Shown here in pieces: positions 6,662 to 10,149 of a stretch of 10,149 nucleotides of DNA (positions are counted from its first letter, which is position 1; every line of letters starts with the position of its first letter). Made by a program: the position numbers and the translations under genes. The notes under the pieces were generated by a model. That model was not told where the DNA came from and ran no database searches. It saw only the letters and a program-made list of their open reading frames with translations. The DNA comes from Myxococcales bacterium. GTDB taxonomy: Bacteria > Myxococcota > Bradymonadia > REDH01. Location: positions 1 through 10,149 of the forward strand of contig JAGWVZ010000086.1 of the NCBI GenBank assembly GCA_018970625.1, in the 5' to 3' direction.

Positions 6662-8041
6662 ATGCAATCGCTCATCGACAAGTACTGCAATTTTTACCGG
6701 GTCGACGCGCAAGGCCGCGAATACCGAACCGTCACGCAGCGCATCGTGGTCGAGCTGGATGCCCATTTACGCACGGCTGAACACCTGCGTCCCTTTCTGG
6801 GGAGTGGACCGGTGGCCGTCGTGATGGACCTGAACACGGCGCGGGTCGCCGGCGACGCAGTGGTTCATTCACTGATGGAGGCGGGCATCGCCGTCGAGCG
6901 CCACCTGCTGGTGGCGGATCCCGACGACGGAGTCGTGCCGTGCGACGACGCCACCATCGCACAGGTGCAGTCTCTGCTGGCCGCTCATCGGTACACGCAC
7001 GCGGTGGCCGTAGGAGCAGGCACTATCAACGATCTGGTGAAGATGGCGGCCCATCGGCTGGGGCTGGGCTATAGCTGCGTCGCGACCGCGCCCAGCATGA
7101 ACGGCTACACATCGGCGATCGCCGCGATTCTGGCGGCGGGCGTCAAAACCACCCAGCCCTGCACACCGGCCATGGCCGTTCTGGCCTGCCCGAAAGTCAT
7201 GGCCGAGGCTCCGTACCGCATGATCGCGTCGGGCATTGGCGACCTCTACTCCAAGCCCGTCTCCAATGCCGACTGGCGGTTAAGCCACCGCCTGCTGGGC
7301 ACCATGCACTCCGAGATCGTCATGGAGATCGTCGACGCCGGTTCGACGCTCCTCGAAGGCGTGGCACCACACCTGCCCGAGCGTGACCTCGATGCCGTCG
7401 CCCGGCTGACGGGTGCGCTCATGTTGTCGGGGCTCGCCATGCAGGCGGCGGGTTCGAGCCAGACCGCGTCCGGGGGTGAGCACCTCGTGAGCCATTACAT
7501 TGATATGACGTCCGTTTCCGAAGCGCTCCCGCACGATTTCCACGGCGTGCAGGTCGCCTGTGGAACCATCGCGACCTCGGCGCTCTACGAATATGTGCGG
7601 TCGCTCGACCCGAGTACGCTCGACCCGGCAGCGCTGGCAGCCGCATTTCCGACCTGGGAGGTGTGGGAAGAAGTGCTGCGCGAACGATTCGGCACCCTCG
7701 CAGACGCTGTGATCCCGCACGCGCGACAGGGCTATCCCACCCGCGACGCGCTGCAGGCGCGACTGCAGAAACTGGTCAGCCAGTGGGACGACATTTTTGC
7801 GGATGCCGGCGCCACGCTGCGTCCGACGGCCGAGCTAAAAGCCGAGCTGGAGTCGGCGCACTGCCCCACCGAGTTCCCCGAGATGCCTGTCGAGCGTGAG
7901 CGGGCCTATGCCGCGTTCGCCTGGTCCAAAGACATCCGCGCACGGTACACGATTCTGCATCTGGCGGCTGAGTTGGGCGTGTTGGAGTCGTTCGCGCGCC
8001 GTTTCGTCGATGAACAGTACGATCGGGCCGGACAGTCCTGA
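6662..8041 (+). CDS. sn-glycerol-1-phosphate dehydrogenase, AraM/EgsA family
   Basis: The product has 459 residues and belongs to the iron-containing alcohol dehydrogenase superfamily, G1P dehydrogenase branch. This branch reduces dihydroxyacetone phosphate to sn-glycerol 1-phosphate with NAD(P)H in the cytoplasm. Visible motifs are the nucleotide-binding loop GAGTINDL (118-125), ATAPSMNGYTSA (141-152), GIGDLYSKPVSNADWRLS (191-208), GGEHLVSH (271-278) and HDFHGVQVACGT (291-302). Asp194, His274 and His294 are the likely metal ligands by family analogy. The C-terminal helices ending IRARYTILHLAAELGVLE resemble bacterial AraM proteins, and the size suits that subgroup. The frame is open up to an ATG at 6506, but the extra 52 residues look non-coding, lack a Shine-Dalgarno and contain a sigma54-like site, so 6662 is preferred. 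In Bacillus AraM supplies G1P to PcrB for heptaprenylglyceryl phosphate; no such partner is here. The substrate is inferred; another polyol phosphate is possible. Confidence 0.88.
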   Translation: MQSLIDKYCNFYRVDAQGREYRTVTQRIVVELDAHLRTAEHLRPFLGSGPVAVVMDLNTARVAGDAVVHSLMEAGIAVERHLLVADPDDGVVPCDDATIAQVQSLLAAHRYTHAVAVGAGTINDLVKMAAHRLGLGYSCVATAPSMNGYTSAIAAILAAGVKTTQPCTPAMAVLACPKVMAEAPYRMIASGIGDLYSKPVSNADWRLSHRLLGTMHSEIVMEIVDAGSTLLEGVAPHLPERDLDAVARLTGALMLSGLAMQAAGSSQTASGGEHLVSHYIDMTSVSEALPHDFHGVQVACGTIATSALYEYVRSLDPSTLDPAALAAAFPTWEVWEEVLRERFGTLADAVIPHARQGYPTRDALQARLQKLVSQWDDIFADAGATLRPTAELKAELESAHCPTEFPEMPVERERAYAAFAWSKDIRARYTILHLAAELGVLESFARRFVDEQYDRAGQS

Positions 8042-8059
8042 TCGCAGCGTTGTTTCGGC

Positions 8060-8086
8060 GTAGGCCGCCACGAAGGCGGCAGCTAC
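8060..8086. other. GC-rich hairpin between convergent genes
   Basis: GTAG and GCCGCC (8060-8069) pair with GGCGGC (8075-8080) and CTAC (8083-8086) around a 5-base loop ACGAA, with a 2-base bulge. It sits in the 79-base gap between the dehydrogenase stop (8041) and the RsgA stop (8121), where a bidirectional terminator would be expected. No T-run follows on either strand, so it is not a classical intrinsic terminator. It could be an mRNA 3'-end stabiliser or a REP-like element; only one copy was seen here. Confidence 0.5.
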
Positions 8087-8120
8087 GGGCGCATGCGGAC
8101 GTGGCGTTGGACAGGGGGCC

Positions 8121-9152
8121 CTATCGCCGGCCGGATCGTGAGGACGAGCGGGCGGTGCGGGTCTGGGCGGCGACAAGAGCGGCGCGATGGCCTGCCTGCT
8201 CGGTGCTCAGGCGGCGCCAGGAGTCCAGACGGGAGGCGCCAAGGTCGCCGGCTGCTACGGCCTCGCGCACCGCACAGCCAGGTTCGTTCAGGTGTCTGCA
8301 GTCTGAAAATCGACACAGCAGCGAGAGGTCGGCGATGTCGTCAAACGCGTTGTCGAGGGCGTCATCGTCCACCGCCAGCGCCACCTCGCGCACGCCCGGC
8401 GTGTCGATGATGGCACCGCCCTGCGGCAGCGCAAACAGATGGCGCCCCGTCGTGGTGTGGCGACCTTTTCCGTCGGCGTCCAGCTCGCTGGTGCGTTGCA
8501 CCTCGGTGCCCACCAGCACATTCACCAGCGTGGATTTTCCGGCGCCGGACGTACCCAGCAACATCACCGTGCAACCAGCACCGAGCATGCCGTGCAGACC
8601 GTCAAGCCCCTGCCCCGTATAGGAACTCACCGTGTGGACACGCACGCCGGGGAGCATCGATGCCACTTTTTCGCCCCATTCACCGGGGTTCTCGACCGTG
8701 TCTGCCTTGGTCAGCACCACCGCGGGCGTCGCACCACCATCGGCCACAATCGCCAAAAACCGCTCCAGGCGCCGGATATTTGTATCGCGCCCAATCGCGC
8801 TGACAATCAGCACATGGTCCACATTCGCAGCCAGCACCTGAGTACGAGACCCTCGTCCGGCAGCTTTACGGCTTAAAACGGTTCGACGAGGCACAAAATA
8901 CGCAATGGTATAGCTATCGCCGGCCTGTTCGGGGGGATTTAGTCCCACCCAGTCGCCAACGGCTGCGCCGTTGAATCCCGGGTCTTTGCGTAACCGGCCT
9001 GAAATAGAAGCCGCCACCTCCCCGTCGTCCGTGCTCACCACACACAGATTGCGGTCCACCTGTCGCACGCGCCCGGGCACCAGGCCCCGGTCGTGCAGCG
9101 CGCCCAGCGCAGCGGCCGTCTCCGCATTCAGCCCCAGTGCCTTCAGCGTCAC
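8121..9152 (-). CDS. rsgA: Ribosome small-subunit-dependent GTPase A (RsgA/YjeQ)
   Basis: The product has 343 residues and is a circularly permuted GTPase that acts late in 30S subunit maturation. An N-terminal OB-like part (about 25-90) precedes the GTPase motifs in the permuted order typical of the family: G4 TKAD (148-151), G5-like SSYTG (176-180), P-loop GTSGAGKST (200-208), switch residues GRHTTT (230-235) and G3 DTPG (250-253). The C-terminal zinc site is present as Cys280, Cys285, His287 and Cys293 in CRFSDCRHLNEPGC. Length and motif set are normal and all key residues are there. The start is GTG at 9152, whose GTGA overlaps the TsaE stop by 4 bases, with GGAG 7 bases upstream inside tsaE; this implies translational coupling. 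The C-terminal tail is Ser/Arg-rich. The gene converges on the dehydrogenase gene, with a hairpin between them. Confidence 0.97.
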   Translation of the reverse strand: MTLKALGLNAETAAALGALHDRGLVPGRVRQVDRNLCVVSTDDGEVAASISGRLRKDPGFNGAAVGDWVGLNPPEQAGDSYTIAYFVPRRTVLSRKAAGRGSRTQVLAANVDHVLIVSAIGRDTNIRRLERFLAIVADGGATPAVVLTKADTVENPGEWGEKVASMLPGVRVHTVSSYTGQGLDGLHGMLGAGCTVMLLGTSGAGKSTLVNVLVGTEVQRTSELDADGKGRHTTTGRHLFALPQGGAIIDTPGVREVALAVDDDALDNAFDDIADLSLLCRFSDCRHLNEPGCAVREAVAAGDLGASRLDSWRRLSTEQAGHRAALVAAQTRTARSSSRSGRR

Positions 9153-9673
9153 GGCTGCGCTCCAGCGTTGTGCACCCGCACACGGTCGGCGACCTCACGA
9201 ATCACGGCCCGATCACCGCGACCGGTCACCGTCATTGTGATCTGACGCTCGTCCTCGGAGTTTCCGTGAGCCAGCGACACACGATAATCGATCAGTTCAG
9301 CCACCGACGGCACACAGGACGGCCATTCAATCAACATCACAGAACGCTCCACCAGATCGCGAAACCCGGTGGATTCCAGATCATCCTCACCGGAAAGCCG
9401 ATACAAATCAAGATGATGCAACGCAGGGCGCGCACGATAGGTGTGACAGATCGCATACGTGGGTGATGCCACCAGTACCTCGGCGTGGGGCGCCAGCGCC
9501 CTCACAAACCCGCGCGTGAAAGCGGTCTTGCCAGCACCCAGCTCGCCCTCCAGCCCGATAACCGCCCATCGGTCCCCCAGCGCCAGCGCCAGGGCACGCC
9601 CTGCTTCCCAGGTATCTTCCAGCTGCGACGAGCCCACCTCTACCCGCTCGTCCGTCGCTTCAAGGAGCCGCAT
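9149..9673 (-). CDS. tsaE: tRNA threonylcarbamoyladenosine biosynthesis ATPase TsaE
   Basis: The product has 174 residues and is the P-loop ATPase that works with TsaB and TsaD to place t6A at position 37 of ANN-decoding tRNAs. Visible motifs are the Walker A loop GELGAGKT (43-50), SPTY (70-73), HHLDLYRL (86-93) and the Walker-B-like IEWP (115-118), all in family order. The length is slightly above the usual 150-160 because of a C-terminal tail. The ATG at 9673 is chosen because it forms TGATG with the stop of the upstream gene. An in-frame extension to 9877 only reads the upstream gene in a wrong frame and gives Arg/Gly-rich nonsense. The downstream end overlaps rsgA by 4 bases. TsaB and TsaD are not in the window. 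Confidence 0.96.
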   Translation of the reverse strand: MRLLEATDERVEVGSSQLEDTWEAGRALALALGDRWAVIGLEGELGAGKTAFTRGFVRALAPHAEVLVASPTYAICHTYRARPALHHLDLYRLSGEDDLESTGFRDLVERSVMLIEWPSCVPSVAELIDYRVSLAHGNSEDERQITMTVTGRGDRAVIREVADRVRVHNAGAQP

Positions 9674-10149
9674 CAAGGCATCACCGCGCCCACGTAACGC
9701 ACCGGCCGCGCTGACCCCCAACGGCCCTCGGCGTCGGTGCGGCCCAGCTCCCACGTACCGTCCAGATACAACGCCAGCACCGGCACATCGGCCACGGGTA
9801 CACCAGCCGAGCCATCGACGACAAACAGCTGCACCGGCTCCGTCGAGGGGCGCGACTGCGCAGCCCGAAGCGCCCAACCATCGGATTCAGCCGCCAGAAG
9901 GCGACCAAACGCAGGCAGCGCAGCGGCGTCGTCATCCTCCACAATCAACGCGTACAGCACCGCTCGCTCCACCACCGAAGGCGCTGACGCCGCCCTGAAT
10001 ACCAGCGCAGCGCGATCCGGTAGCGCGTCAAGGGCAGCCAGCTGCAGCCACGTCGCCGCCACAATCGCCGGGTGACGATCGGCCAACAACTGGTCACGCG
10101 AAGCGACCTCGGGCGCCACAGCGAGCGACCGAATGGCTGCCACCCGCAC
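9673..10149 (-). CDS. HEAT-like repeat protein with C-terminal beta domain (N-terminus outside window)
   Basis: The frame is open to the right edge, so only the last 158 residues are seen and the GTG at the edge need not be the start. The visible N-terminal part is Ala/Leu-rich and helical, with HEAT-like pairs (VRVAAIRSLAVAPEV, HPAIVAATWLQLAALDALPD, SVVERAVLYALI). Residues about 105-158 switch to beta-rich sequence (VQLFVVDGSAGVPVADVPVLALYLDGTWELGRTDAEGRW), reminiscent of Ig-like or carboxypeptidase-regulatory-like domains with the 'D/T-D-A-E-G-R-W' turn; I see no enzyme motif. Its TGA shares one base with the tsaE ATG, so the two are probably co-translated. The function is unknown and not obviously linked to translation; the operon could simply be shared. 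Confidence 0.8.
   Translation of the reverse strand: MRVAAIRSLAVAPEVASRDQLLADRHPAIVAATWLQLAALDALPDRAALVFRAASAPSVVERAVLYALIVEDDDAAALPAFGRLLAAESDGWALRAAQSRPSTEPVQLFVVDGSAGVPVADVPVLALYLDGTWELGRTDAEGRWGSARPVRYVGAVMP

Noticed and set aside
9674..9877. 68-residue N-terminal extension of TsaE
   Set aside because: It overlaps the HEAT-like gene in another frame, is Gly/Arg-rich, and the TGATG junction at 9673 gives a normal-length TsaE.

Overview
The window is GC-rich, gene-dense bacterial chromosome. The gene content suggests a Myxococcota-like (former Deltaproteobacteria) organism: a Pro/Ala-rich secreted PEGA-domain protein, a Kelch-type lipoprotein, long Ala/Leu-rich TPR and HEAT-like helical proteins, and a bacterial sn-glycerol-1-phosphate dehydrogenase. 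This placement is inferred from protein style only; no rRNA or other phylogenetic marker was compared. No mobile element, CRISPR array, tRNA, rRNA or phage gene was seen.

Layout. Positions 1-3121 (minus strand) hold a probable two-gene envelope operon. A 640-residue protein with signal peptide, TPR-like helices, PEGA domain, Pro-rich repeat linker and C-terminal hydrophobic segment is followed after 47 bases by a Kelch-repeat lipoprotein that runs off the left edge. A sigma70-like promoter lies upstream at 3194-3222. Divergent from it, 3385-5853 (plus) encodes an 822-residue all-helical protein with TPR-like repeats at its C-terminus. Convergent to that is a 104-residue protein of unknown function (5990-6304, minus), with its own promoter and a strong Shine-Dalgarno that points to a TTG start. 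The stretch 6305-6661 is a divergent regulatory region containing that promoter and, on the plus strand, a near-consensus sigma54-type site ahead of a glycerol-1-phosphate dehydrogenase (6662-8041, plus). A GC-rich hairpin separates this gene from a convergent minus-strand cluster. In transcription order the cluster is a HEAT-like protein (5' end outside the window), TsaE (tRNA t6A synthesis ATPase) and RsgA (30S ribosome maturation GTPase). These three genes overlap by 1 and 4 bases, so they are probably translationally coupled.

How the genes work together. TsaE and RsgA are both translation-apparatus P-loop NTPases and plausibly share one transcript. The PEGA protein and the Kelch lipoprotein look like co-exported envelope proteins. 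The dehydrogenase makes the glycerophosphate enantiomer typical of archaeal lipids, but no prenyltransferase partner is in the window. I do not see a clear new defence or biosynthetic system. The most unusual items are the expanding 27-base repeat in the PEGA gene, its C-terminal segment that breaks the usual charge rule, the small conserved-looking unknown protein, and the sigma54-like site before the dehydrogenase.
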